Positions 1 through 7,955 are shown, numbered from the stretch's first letter. The stretch: DNA of 12,287 nucleotides from Acidobacteriota bacterium (GCA_021804195.1 JAJZKJ010000019.1:1-12287), one strand, 5' to 3'. A program made the numbers and translations. Notes: a model not told the origin generated them from the sequence alone.

Positions 1-88
1 GTGGTTATCAACAAGCCGCGGAGCGCCCCTTCCGGCTTCACGCGCCATGCGGGAACGGGCGGCTGAAATAAAATTGCGACTGCACGGT

Positions 89-2344
89 ATGCAACGAGTG
101 ATTCTCATAGTGTTTCTTTCGGCGCTGTTTGGGGCCGGCCAGGCGCGGACTGCCGACAGCGCAGTGCCCGCCCCGGTCGCCGGGTTGGCCAAGTCGTCGT
201 TTGCCGCCGCCAACAAAGCCGCCGGTACCGGCGCACCGGGAGAGGCCGGGCGATTCCGGCCCTTCGAAGCCACCGGCCGCGCCACGGCGCTGCGGATGCG
301 CGTTGTGAAAACCAATCATCCCTCCGGTATCTACTGGCCGGGGCAGAAAGGGATCGTGACGCTGGCGGTCAAAAACATTTCGACCACGCCCCAGACGCTG
401 GCCGGAAATTTAAAATGGTTATTTCAGCCGTTCCCTGAACACCTGGGCGGAATTGTGAAGCGCCAAAGAGGGCGGCTGCTCGCCACCACGCCCATTAATA
501 AGACGGTTGTTCCACCGGGCCGGTCCATGCTGATTCGGTTGCCCGTGCGGTTTGAGAAAGCGGGCGGCTATCAACTTCGCTGGCAAGGTCGATCCGTTTA
601 TTCCGGTAATGCTCGCAAGCGGCATATCCGGTTTATGTGTGTGGACCGGCCGGCGGGGGAAAACTTGCCGGTGGCCGAGAGTCACTGGTTGTCGCATCTG
701 CCGCGCGCTTTTTTTCAGTACCCACAAGCCGGGAACGGTTATATCGCCGATTATATGCGCCGGACTGGCATCCGGCGATTTACGTTGACGGTTTATCGTG
801 GCCAGAGCGGCCCGCGAAGAACATTCAGGATATTGCCGGCCCTGGATAACGCGGGCGGGAAAATAGCCCTTGTGGTGGTCCTGGACGGTGCGACGCATTT
901 GAATTGGGGCGAGCACTTCCTGCAAACCGCGGTGGTAAGATTTCGCCGCCAGCTCGCCCGCGCACTCCAGCGGCTCGGACCGCTTTGCCAGGCTCTGGTG
1001 ATCGCTCAAAACGATGACTTATCGGCGAGTCTTAATTGGGATAGATGGCTCAAACCGGCGTACCGACGCTCGATTCTTCAAGCCCGACGAGTGTTTGCCC
1101 AGACGGTTTTTTCCATCGCCAAAAGAGCCAATCCCAATTTGCCGATTCTGGCGACGCCGCGGGTACTTAAACTCGGCTTTACGTTGAGGACGCGGGTGAA
1201 ACACAAGCCGCCCGGCGGCTGTCTCGACGGCGTGGCCGTGCCTGATAGGACCGGATATATGCCGCTGGTCCATCAATTGGCCCTTGGTCATCCGCCGGTA
1301 CGGGTCTGGGTGCTGCCGCCACAATCATACGCGGGCGTTATTTCGGTCAGACGTAGAATGAATGCGGGCGGCTCCGGCGAGCCGGGATTCGTTGGGCTTG
1401 CCCGGCGGCGCCATGTGAATCCGGCTATTGCTCTGGCCTCCGGCGCCGCGGTCGCGCCGCTTGGGTTCCGGCGCGCCGGGATCGGATATATCGCACATCT
1501 GTTGGGCTCGGCGGTACTGTTTCGCACGGTTCATCCCTATCTGCCGCCGCTGTTGGCGGTTTTCCAGCGCCAGGGTTATGCGGTGGCGGTAGTGGCCGGA
1601 CTCGGCGCCGGGAGCGTGCGCGACGTGCAATGGGCGGCATGGAAACATTGGCCGCCGGAAATACGAAAGCTATCCGGGCGACCCCTGGCGGAGTTGATAA
1701 AATCCAAACATTCACCTCGGAAAGCTTACAAAAAGAAGAAATTCCCCTGGAGCCGGTGCTTCGCAAACGCTTATCCCATCGGCCGAATGGTGATATTTGA
1801 CCCCGAAGGTGTAATGAGAGGCTTCAATTCGCAAGGCGAACCGCTTAAGACACGTTATCCCGGCGAAGTGGAGATTCCACTCAATAAGCAGTTGTTTTTC
1901 GTCAAAGCGCCGGGAGCGGCGCGGAATCTTGTCGCGGCTCTGCGAACGGCGGAATTACACGGCTTGCCGCCGGCGGCAATGGCGCCGTTCTGGAATAAAA
2001 ACGGCAAAGTGTGCCCGTCTGGCAGTGGCGCATACCGGCTGGAAATAGTTATTCGCAACGCCCGGGTGGGGCGCTTGCCGGGTAAACTGCGGGTGATGGC
2101 GTTCAAGTACCCCAAGCCGAATAGTCAAGCCACCGCCCTTGCCAGGACATCCCCTCCGACGAGAGTACCGCCGGTGGGCGCGAAGAGCGCTTTATGGTCG
2201 AGCCGGTGGCGGAAAATTCGTATTCCGTCCGGTGGCATCACGGAATTGGAATTCACGGTCCCGCCGAACCTGATAACCGGACGGTATAAGTTCACAGCCG
2301 TATTACGGATGAAAGGACGAGAAGAACGAATCATATTTCACTGA
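89..2344 (+). CDS. Secreted protein with glycoside-hydrolase-like layout, function unknown
   Basis: The product from the ATG at 89 has 751 residues. This start puts a signal peptide at the very N-terminus (MQRVILIVFLSALFGAGQA), followed by a low-complexity Ala/Gly/Pro stretch to about residue 65. The frame is also open upstream, with another ATG at 47, but that start would place 14 charged residues before the signal; neither ATG has a clear Shine-Dalgarno. Residues about 70-185 look like an Ig-like beta-sandwich (GIYWPGQKGIVTLAVKNIS). Residues about 200-540 alternate strands and helices like a TIM barrel, and about 560-751 look like a second beta domain (MVIFDPEGVMRGFNSQGE, then PGEVEIPL). 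The layout recalls clan GH-A glycoside hydrolases with accessory beta domains. However, the region where an Asn-Glu acid/base pair is expected reads VIAQNDDLSASLNW, so activity is doubtful. The protein is probably periplasmic or surface-located. I do not recognise a specific family. The coding call is secure; the role is inference. Confidence 0.8.
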   Translation: MQRVILIVFLSALFGAGQARTADSAVPAPVAGLAKSSFAAANKAAGTGAPGEAGRFRPFEATGRATALRMRVVKTNHPSGIYWPGQKGIVTLAVKNISTTPQTLAGNLKWLFQPFPEHLGGIVKRQRGRLLATTPINKTVVPPGRSMLIRLPVRFEKAGGYQLRWQGRSVYSGNARKRHIRFMCVDRPAGENLPVAESHWLSHLPRAFFQYPQAGNGYIADYMRRTGIRRFTLTVYRGQSGPRRTFRILPALDNAGGKIALVVVLDGATHLNWGEHFLQTAVVRFRRQLARALQRLGPLCQALVIAQNDDLSASLNWDRWLKPAYRRSILQARRVFAQTVFSIAKRANPNLPILATPRVLKLGFTLRTRVKHKPPGGCLDGVAVPDRTGYMPLVHQLALGHPPVRVWVLPPQSYAGVISVRRRMNAGGSGEPGFVGLARRRHVNPAIALASGAAVAPLGFRRAGIGYIAHLLGSAVLFRTVHPYLPPLLAVFQRQGYAVAVVAGLGAGSVRDVQWAAWKHWPPEIRKLSGRPLAELIKSKHSPRKAYKKKKFPWSRCFANAYPIGRMVIFDPEGVMRGFNSQGEPLKTRYPGEVEIPLNKQLFFVKAPGAARNLVAALRTAELHGLPPAAMAPFWNKNGKVCPSGSGAYRLEIVIRNARVGRLPGKLRVMAFKYPKPNSQATALARTSPPTRVPPVGAKSALWSSRWRKIRIPSGGITELEFTVPPNLITGRYKFTAVLRMKGREERIIFH

Positions 2345-2423
2345 GCCATTCCCGAATGAGAAATATTCCAGGTATTACCGTTGAACACGCACCCGCCGTG
2401 GCGCAGCGTGCCGGCCGCGCTAT

Positions 2424-2452
2424 TTTACTTTTGCTCCATCGGGACGTAGCAT
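2424..2452 (+). promoter_or_regulatory. Weak promoter candidate before the twin thioredoxin genes
   Basis: TTTACT at 2424-2429 and TAGCAT at 2447-2452 are 17 bases apart. Each matches four of six bases of the sigma-70 consensus. They lie about 70 bases upstream of the ATG at 2520, in the only sizeable gap (2345-2519) before the thioredoxin genes. Matches this weak occur by chance, so this is a candidate only. Confidence 0.22.
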
Positions 2453-2519
2453 ATTCGCATGGATTGCAGCACCGGGTGAATTTCCGCAACCCTACATAAT
2501 TTTGCGCAGGAGTGTTCTT

Positions 2520-3674
2520 ATGAATTCGCGAATGAAATATTACCTGGTCGGCGCGCTCGCCTGCCTGGCGGTGGCCGCCGCTTTCCTGAGCTTTTCCGGT
2601 GTTTTAAGCGTATCGCGCGCCGCCAGCGGCTCCGTTGCAACGCCTCCGGGTGAAAAGGCCGCCGTCGGCACTCTCCAAACGAAGCTGATCCGGGACGGCC
2701 GCAAACTCGATCATCTGTTGCGGGGCTCCTCGCCGACCGCCTTATTTACCAATGCCAAACTGCGGGGCCGGATAAAGCCGAAGATTGTTCCGATACTATG
2801 GGATATAGTTACGCGTGTCGATTCGTTTAGCAAACAATTTCCCGGCGCCGCCGCCCAGGTCCGGTATCTCCAGTATCATTATCTGGCCTTGCTCGAACTG
2901 CTCGGCAACGCCCGGGCGACCGCCCGTTTGAAGGCGGCGCTCCAGAGCCATTCAAAAACCACGGTGCTGGCGGCCCAACTAGGCCGTTTGGAAGTGCAAT
3001 GGTGGCAAAATGTTCATCATGCCGCCGGGCAACAAGCGGTTCTTCAACACTTGCAGAAATTGGTCCGGCAGGATCCCACCGATGATGATTTTACCGCCGT
3101 GGTCTATTCCATGTCCCGCGGCGGCGCCGCCGACCATGCGATCGCGCTGGCCGCCCGCCATATTCTGCTCCATGAACTCAAAGGCCCGCTCGCCCGCGCC
3201 ATCCAGAGTTCCATCATGGGTCCGCGGCGCCAACAGGCCCTGCTTAACAAACCTCTGGTGATTTCGGGGGCCACCATAAACGGAAAAAAATTCAGCAGCG
3301 CCCAATGGAAAGGCAAGGTGGTGGTGGTGGACTTCTGGGGAACGTGGTGCCCATGGTGCCGCCGCGCCATACCGCACCTGGAATCGCTCTATGCGAAGTA
3401 TCACAAGCAGGGGTTTGATCTTCTGAGCGTGTCCAACGATCAGAGCATCGCGACGCTTCGCGATTATCTCAAGACCCATCCCAAAATGGTCTGGCCGCAG
3501 ATATATGATCCCGCCATGCCCGCCAAGTATGGCATTGAAGGTTTTCCCACCCAGTTTGTCATCGACCGCGGCGGTGTGCTGCGGAATATTGTCGTCGGCT
3601 ATAACCCGAAAGGGCTTACGCGGGACGTGGTCCAATGGCTCAATCCCAAGCCGGTTTCTCTTCCGGGTAAGTAA
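2520..3674 (+). CDS. Exported TlpA-like thioredoxin with helical N-terminal domain (copy 1)
   Basis: The product has 384 residues. The start is the ATG at 2520, which has AGGAG at 2508-2512, seven bases upstream; an earlier in-frame TTG at 2502 overlaps that site and is less likely. Residues 1-36 form a signal peptide or membrane anchor (hydrophobic 8-32, then VSRAASG). Residues about 48-240 are predicted mainly helical and contain a conserved block, YLALLELL; I do not recognise this domain. Residues about 245-375 are a TlpA/AhpC-TSA-type thioredoxin fold: the lead-in GKKFSSAQWKGKVVVVDFW, active site CPWC at 277-280, and cis-proline loop GFPTQFVID with Pro343. Such proteins reduce or isomerise disulfides outside the cytoplasm, for example during cytochrome c maturation, but the substrate here is unknown. 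A paralogue follows after 38 bases, so the two genes are probably co-transcribed. The thioredoxin assignment is firm; the N-terminal domain is unassigned. Confidence 0.9.
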   Translation: MNSRMKYYLVGALACLAVAAAFLSFSGVLSVSRAASGSVATPPGEKAAVGTLQTKLIRDGRKLDHLLRGSSPTALFTNAKLRGRIKPKIVPILWDIVTRVDSFSKQFPGAAAQVRYLQYHYLALLELLGNARATARLKAALQSHSKTTVLAAQLGRLEVQWWQNVHHAAGQQAVLQHLQKLVRQDPTDDDFTAVVYSMSRGGAADHAIALAARHILLHELKGPLARAIQSSIMGPRRQQALLNKPLVISGATINGKKFSSAQWKGKVVVVDFWGTWCPWCRRAIPHLESLYAKYHKQGFDLLSVSNDQSIATLRDYLKTHPKMVWPQIYDPAMPAKYGIEGFPTQFVIDRGGVLRNIVVGYNPKGLTRDVVQWLNPKPVSLPGK

Positions 3675-3712
3675 TCAGGCCTCGCTGGGGCGGCCTGGAC
3701 AAGGGCTTTCCT

Positions 3713-4966
3713 GTGCCTTCGCAAATACTGCGAAAGAAAACCTATCGGGTGGGAATGATCGCCCGCCTATCCGTCACTGTGCTCCTGAGTCTGGCGGGTG
3801 TCTGGAATGTGTCGCGCGCCGCCGACGGCTCATCCGCGGTCTTTCGGCGCGAAAAAACCGCCGTTTCCTGGCTGAAAATAAAGCTCGGCCAAGACGCTCA
3901 CCGGCTCGATCATCTGTGCCGGGGGACTTCGCCCACCATCTTCTTTACCGATGCGAAGCTGCGGGCCAGGCTCAAACCGAAGGTCGCCCCGATTATGTGG
4001 GATATCGTCACTCGTGTTGATGCCTTCCGCAGGCGATTTGCGAACTTCGCCGCGCATACCCGTTATCTTAAGTATCGTTACCTGGCCCTGCTTGAGCTGC
4101 TTGGCGACGCCCGGGCGACCGCTCGTTTGAAGGCGGCGCTCCAGAGCCAATCGGCCGCCACGAGACTGGCCGCTCGTATGGCCCGCCTGAATATCCGATG
4201 GTGGCGAAATGCGCGGAACGCCGTCGCCCAGGGTGCGGTGTTGGCCCAAGTGCAAAAGCTGGTCCGGCAAAACCCTCGCAACGACGATCTGACCGCCGTC
4301 GTGCTTTCAATGAGCCGGTGCGGCGCCGCCGACCAGGCGATCGCCCATAAAGCCCGCCATATTCTGCTTGATGAACTCAAAAGCCCGTTGGCCCGAGTGA
4401 TCCAGACTTCCATCTTCGGCCCGCGGCGTCTCCGCGCATGTCTGAATAAGCCTCTCGTAATCCGTGGAATCGCCCTCGGTGGCAAACAGTTCAGCAGCGC
4501 GGCTTGGAAACCGGCTGATGCGCGGGAAAGGTTCGCGGCGGCCATCACCGACGGAAAGCCATTCAGCAGCACCGCTTGGAAAGGAAAAGTGGTGCTCGTT
4601 AATTTCTGGGCTACATGGTGTCCTCCCTGCCGCGCGAGTATTTCGGATTTGGAAACGTTTTACCGCAAGTACCACAAGAAGGGTTTGGAAATCGTCGGGA
4701 TTCCCAATGACAACAGCGCCGCGGCTCTGGGCATTTTTCTCCAGCAGCATCCGAAAATGGTCTGGCCGGAGCTTTTTGATCCCCAGCGGCATGGCTGGAA
4801 TCCTCTGTTGGCCCGATATGATGTCAGAGCAATCCCGACGCAGTTCATTATCGATCAGAAGGGAATTCTCCGTGCCGTGATCGTCGGATATAAACCCAAG
4901 CGAGTTGAGCGGGCCGTGCTGGCCATGCTCGACCCCAAGCCTGGTCTGCCTTCCGGCGGACCATAA
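3713..4966 (+). CDS. Exported TlpA-like thioredoxin with helical N-terminal domain (copy 2)
   Basis: The product has 417 residues and is a tandem paralogue of the preceding gene; by eye well over half of the aligned residues are identical through the helical domain. The GTG start at 3713 has AAGGG at 3701-3705, seven bases upstream, and its N-terminus (MPSQ) aligns with MNSR of copy 1; an ATG at 3755 would cut into the signal region. Hydrophobic residues about 16-31 followed by VSRAADG make a signal peptide. The helical domain spans about 48-245 and the thioredoxin fold about 280-410, with active site CPPC at 303-306 and cis-proline Pro375 in AIPTQFIID. Before the fold lies an extra 24-residue stretch in which KQFSSAAWK (258-266) recurs as KPFSSTAWK (282-290); copy 1 has this motif once. 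The CPPC motif and NFWATWC context are those of classical TlpA/ResA proteins, so this copy is likely a thiol reductase outside the cytoplasm. Its partner is unknown. Confidence 0.9.
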   Translation: MPSQILRKKTYRVGMIARLSVTVLLSLAGVWNVSRAADGSSAVFRREKTAVSWLKIKLGQDAHRLDHLCRGTSPTIFFTDAKLRARLKPKVAPIMWDIVTRVDAFRRRFANFAAHTRYLKYRYLALLELLGDARATARLKAALQSQSAATRLAARMARLNIRWWRNARNAVAQGAVLAQVQKLVRQNPRNDDLTAVVLSMSRCGAADQAIAHKARHILLDELKSPLARVIQTSIFGPRRLRACLNKPLVIRGIALGGKQFSSAAWKPADARERFAAAITDGKPFSSTAWKGKVVLVNFWATWCPPCRASISDLETFYRKYHKKGLEIVGIPNDNSAAALGIFLQQHPKMVWPELFDPQRHGWNPLLARYDVRAIPTQFIIDQKGILRAVIVGYKPKRVERAVLAMLDPKPGLPSGGP

Positions 4967-5016
4967 CGACTCTGGTGTTCGTCGAGTAGAGGCCTTAACG
5001 GAAAAGATGGGGGAAC

Positions 5017-5532
5017 ATGGGACCACGCTCCAAGCGAACCAGCCATTACGAGGCCGCGTTCGAGGATTATCTGCGCCGCAAGGGCCTGCCCTACATCGCC
5101 GTGGACGAGGCGAAAAAGGCGCTTTTCGCCGGGGCTAAACTCAAAAGTTTTGATTTTGTCGTCTACCGGCCGCAAGGCGCCAACCTGCTGGTGGATGTGA
5201 AGGGCCGGAGTTGCGGCAAGGCCGCAGGCTCCAACGCCACGCTGCCCAACTGGGCCACTCGGGAAGACATCGACGATCTGCGGCAATGGCAGGAAATTTT
5301 CGGCGGAGGCTTTACCGCCATGTTTCTGTTCATATACCACTGGCCAGGTTCGCCGGATCAATCGCCCTTCAAGGAACTCTTTCAGTTTCAGGAACGCTGG
5401 TACGGTATGTTGGCCATCGGCGTCGGCGATTACCGCGCGCACATGCGAGCACGCTCGGAATCCTGGGGCACGGTCCATCTGCCCACCGTTGATTTTCGCC
5501 GTTTAGCCAGACCGTTTGATGAGTGCTTGTAG
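5017..5532 (+). CDS. HYExAFE-family protein, PD-(D/E)xK nuclease-like
   Basis: The product has 171 residues. An in-frame TAA at 4996-4998 limits the start, and ATG 5017 is the first start after it; a G-rich run (5009-5014) lies unusually close upstream. The N-terminus SHYEAAFEDYL contains the HYExAFE signature (residues 10-16) of a family I know from planctomycetes. Further features resemble a PD-(D/E)xK nuclease core: Glu12 and Glu16 in the first helix, Asp46 in SFDFVVYRP at the start of a strand, and Asp60-Val-Lys62 in LLVDVKGR on the next strand. Trp and Phe residues follow in a likely beta-rich second half. No signal peptide is present, so it should be cytoplasmic. The nuclease-like fold is my inference from motif spacing; the family's biochemical role is not known to me. 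It lies 50 bases after the second thioredoxin gene, so it may share its transcript, although it acts in a different compartment. Confidence 0.87.
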   Translation: MGPRSKRTSHYEAAFEDYLRRKGLPYIAVDEAKKALFAGAKLKSFDFVVYRPQGANLLVDVKGRSCGKAAGSNATLPNWATREDIDDLRQWQEIFGGGFTAMFLFIYHWPGSPDQSPFKELFQFQERWYGMLAIGVGDYRAHMRARSESWGTVHLPTVDFRRLARPFDECL

Positions 5533-5589
5533 ACTCCGGCTTGGCATGGGAGTCCCGGGGCGAATAAAATAACCCGTATCCACGCCTCG

Positions 5590-5628
5590 CCGGTTACGCC
5601 CGGCGCGCCGAGCGCGGGACCGGTTTTT
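5590..5628 (+). terminator. Candidate intrinsic terminator after the HYExAFE gene
   Basis: CCGGT at 5590-5594 pairs with ACCGG at 5619-5623. Inside lies a further GC-rich pairing (CCCGGCGC with GCGCGGG, one bulge), and five T residues follow at 5624-5628. This fits a rho-independent terminator for the thioredoxin/HYExAFE transcript. It ends only 23 bases before the TTG start of the next gene, so it could instead attenuate read-through into that gene. A weaker hairpin, GACTCC/GGAGTC at 5532-5554, sits on the stop codon and lacks a T-run. Confidence 0.5.
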
Positions 5629-5651
5629 CCTTTAACGTAAGGTTCAGAACG

Positions 5652-7040
5652 TTGTTGTCTGGCAATTCCGAGGATTCCCCCAAAGTCCGGCGTTGGTGGA
5701 CGGTGGGAATATGGGCCGTTGTGACGGTGCTCACACTGATCCTGGCGATCCAGGCGCGCAATCGTCAGATTCACGATCTCGCCACCGCGCGCCCCTTGGA
5801 CATCAACGACTTCAACCGCTGGCTGCGAATGCTGCCGGGATTTCTCCATTCGCATCTGGCGATGCGCAACGACCTGTGGCCGATGCCGCCGCTGACGATT
5901 CTTTTGTTTTCTCCCTTTTCGCTCCTTTCTTTTCCCAACGCCCAGTTTGTGTGGGTGCTTTTCAAACCGCTGCTGCTGGCGGTTATTTTCTATTGCAGCC
6001 TGGGAATCGTGCGGCGGGCGGGAGGGCGTGTGGGAGCGTTGCCGCTGTTGCTTGTCCTTCTGGCATGGTTGTGGCCGGTAATCGGCGACATGCAGGAGGG
6101 GCAGGTAAATCTGCTGATGCTGGCGCCGCTGGCGGCCGGGTTGTATTTGGCGCAGTCGGAAACAGCCTGGGGAGACCTTCTGGCGGGCGGTCTGATCGCC
6201 CTGGCGACGTGTATCAAGGTTACCCCGATTATCTTTCTGATCTATTTGCTCTGGCGAAGACGTTGGCGCGCAGCGGCGGCTCTGGCCATCGGAGTTGTTT
6301 TCTGGCTTTATTTGCCATTAAGCCTGTTCGTTGGTTGGCGGCAATCGTTTCTGTGGAACCAGCAGTATTTTCACATCATGATCCTGCCCTATGTGATGCA
6401 CGGCGCGGTGCAAGTTCCGACAGGAGAATCCATTCCCAGTTTCCTGCTGCGACTGCTTTCCCACGTACCGGCGTTTCATACTCACCACCACGGCGTGACC
6501 AGATCCTATTACGTAAATGTGTTGAATTTGTCCGTGCCCACATCTCGTCTGATTATTCGGTTGGTGCTGGTGGGGATCGGACTGGCCGGACTCTTCTGGA
6601 TGCGCCGCCGACTGCCGACGTTGCGTTGTCGGCGTTACGTGCTGGAAATCGGTGCGATCGCCGCATTTATGCTCTGGGCTGAGGAATGGTGCTGGGTTCC
6701 GCACTACGTGACGCTGATTTTCGCGCTCATGGCGGCGGCCATGATCGCCACCGACCAATTCTCGCCCAGGGCGGCCGCACGGCGGGCGCTGGCGGCGCTG
6801 GCGGCGGCCGCGTTTCTGATGGCGATGACCTCTGACGTGATCAAGATTTTTGGTTCGCATGCCGGCAACTGGGGGCGGACCATTGATCCCGCATTATTTG
6901 CGGGCATTTTGCTGGTGCTGGCGATCATGACCACCGGCTATTCCCAGGCCGCAGCTATTGCCCCCGGTCAATCCGTACCCCAGCCGTTGCCGCAGGTTGC
7001 GCCTCCTGGACAGAAAGTCCAAAGCCCGGCGCGTTCGTGA
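5652..7040 (+). CDS. GT87/DUF2029-like integral membrane glycosyltransferase
   Basis: The product has 462 residues and about ten to eleven membrane segments (first at about 16-34, last at about 415-430). It has the pattern of GT-C fold, polyprenyl-phosphate-sugar-dependent transferases of family GT87: an acidic DINDF motif (Asp50/Asp53) in the first extracytoplasmic loop, MPPLTILLFSPFS at 78-90, EGQVNLLML at 149-157, and CIKVTPIIF at 187-195. Such enzymes add a sugar, classically mannose, from a lipid carrier to a glycan or glycolipid on the outer face of the cytoplasmic membrane; the loop Asp is the likely catalytic base. The C-terminal tail after residue 432 is soluble and rich in Pro and Gln. 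The start is TTG at 5652 (another TTG at 5655), with TAAGG at 5638-5642 upstream; no in-frame ATG occurs before residue 60. The next gene converges on it. The donor and acceptor cannot be told from sequence. Confidence 0.85.
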   Translation: MLSGNSEDSPKVRRWWTVGIWAVVTVLTLILAIQARNRQIHDLATARPLDINDFNRWLRMLPGFLHSHLAMRNDLWPMPPLTILLFSPFSLLSFPNAQFVWVLFKPLLLAVIFYCSLGIVRRAGGRVGALPLLLVLLAWLWPVIGDMQEGQVNLLMLAPLAAGLYLAQSETAWGDLLAGGLIALATCIKVTPIIFLIYLLWRRRWRAAAALAIGVVFWLYLPLSLFVGWRQSFLWNQQYFHIMILPYVMHGAVQVPTGESIPSFLLRLLSHVPAFHTHHHGVTRSYYVNVLNLSVPTSRLIIRLVLVGIGLAGLFWMRRRLPTLRCRRYVLEIGAIAAFMLWAEEWCWVPHYVTLIFALMAAAMIATDQFSPRAAARRALAALAAAAFLMAMTSDVIKIFGSHAGNWGRTIDPALFAGILLVLAIMTTGYSQAAAIAPGQSVPQPLPQVAPPGQKVQSPARS

Positions 7041-7043
7041 AGG

Positions 7044-7105
7044 AAAGTTTACCTCTGAACTTTACGCCCTTTTCTTTTGGCGGCAGGCGCAAATTCCCGA
7101 GAATT
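7044..7105. terminator. Weak inverted repeats between convergent genes
   Basis: The 83-base gap between the glycosyltransferase and DUF2617-like stops holds two short inverted repeats. AAAGTT (7044-7049) pairs with AACTTT (7058-7063), followed by a pyrimidine tract with several T residues. AATTC (7092-7096) pairs with GAATT (7101-7105) around a four-base loop. Neither is a strong GC-rich terminator, but a terminator is expected here because the genes converge. Confidence 0.25.
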
Positions 7106-7123
7106 GAATACGGATCGTGAAGA

Positions 7124-7699
7124 TCAGCGTCGTATCGGTTCCAAGATCGATTGCGTGCGAATCAACGCCCGCACCTCGCCGAGCAGGTGAAATCCTTCAA
7201 TATGGATCGCGCGCCGATGCAACTGCGTCACGAGCACGCTAAGATACTCCGTCCGACCAAGATCATTCTTGCGGTGTGCAACCAGCCCGTCCTGCTCTTG
7301 AGCCAGGCGAAGCATTTCCGTCACTGAGTTTTCAAACAACGCCTCGGTGACGTGCTCCTCGTTCAGAGCCAGGTAATAATAATAATCGTCGCCCAGCGCC
7401 AGATCGAACTGCTTATCGCCTTTGCACGGCAGTTTCTCTATCAGCCCGCGCTCGGGCAGGGCCTTGTTGGGAAAACAGGTCAGTTCCAGAAACGTATGGG
7501 CGCCGGAAATGGCCGCCATGTGCCCGCCACCGGTCAGCAGCCACAGGTTTACATCAAAATCGCCCATTACGCGAGCGCGGCGCACATCCGCGGCGAAAAG
7601 TTCAGGATGCAGAATGCGATCATAAATAAGCACCGAAAGACCGGCGCTTCGTGGTTTTTTGTGATGAACACCCATCGTTGATTCTTTACTTTGTTTCAC
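7124..7699 (-). CDS. DUF2617-like protein of unknown function
   Basis: The product has 191 residues from a GTG at 7699. That start has a strong GAAGGAG at 7705-7711, five bases upstream. An ATG eight codons later (7675) is the alternative, with a poorer ribosome site. The frame is open further upstream to 8077, but that stretch looks non-coding and passes through a predicted promoter. The motif LSVLIYDRILHPELFA near the N-terminus matches what I remember of DUF2617 proteins. The ordered ELTCFP, LPERG and a run of four tyrosines (DDYYYYLALNEEHV, 104-117) follow. No signal peptide or membrane segment is visible, so it is probably cytoplasmic. The last third is mainly helical with several Arg and His residues. 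I know of no established function for the family. The family assignment is from memory of its signature; the gene itself is well supported. Confidence 0.8.
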   Translation of the reverse strand: MKQSKESTMGVHHKKPRSAGLSVLIYDRILHPELFAADVRRARVMGDFDVNLWLLTGGGHMAAISGAHTFLELTCFPNKALPERGLIEKLPCKGDKQFDLALGDDYYYYLALNEEHVTEALFENSVTEMLRLAQEQDGLVAHRKNDLGRTEYLSVLVTQLHRRAIHIEGFHLLGEVRALIRTQSILEPIRR

Positions 7700-7955
7700 A
7701 ACGGCTCCTTCTGGCATATTAATGGTCAATCCCTGACGTCTCATACTCTTCTTACGATTCAAAATCGCCGCCGGCTTACTGAATTTTTCCGGATTCGGCC
7801 TGATTTCTATCCTGCGGCCACTTGCGCATCTCCTTTGATTTTCTACAGTTGTGGCGTCGCGCGGAACATTGTACCTTTTTTTCACAAGACCGGCTCCATT
7901 CCCACACTTGGAGTAATCAAACACCACTCGCCAAAACGTTCTCCGTACCAAATAA

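Noticed and set aside
1..71. Possible tail of an upstream gene
   Set aside because: Two frames are open from the window edge, one ending with TGA at 64-66 and the other with TAA at 69-71. Either could be the end of a gene and would fit a start at 89 for the next one, but about 22 codons are too few to decide.
7375..7386. AAT trinucleotide repeat as a phase-variable microsatellite
   Set aside because: Only four units, inside a coding frame, encoding a tyrosine run; length changes would keep the frame and the tract is too short to be a likely switch.
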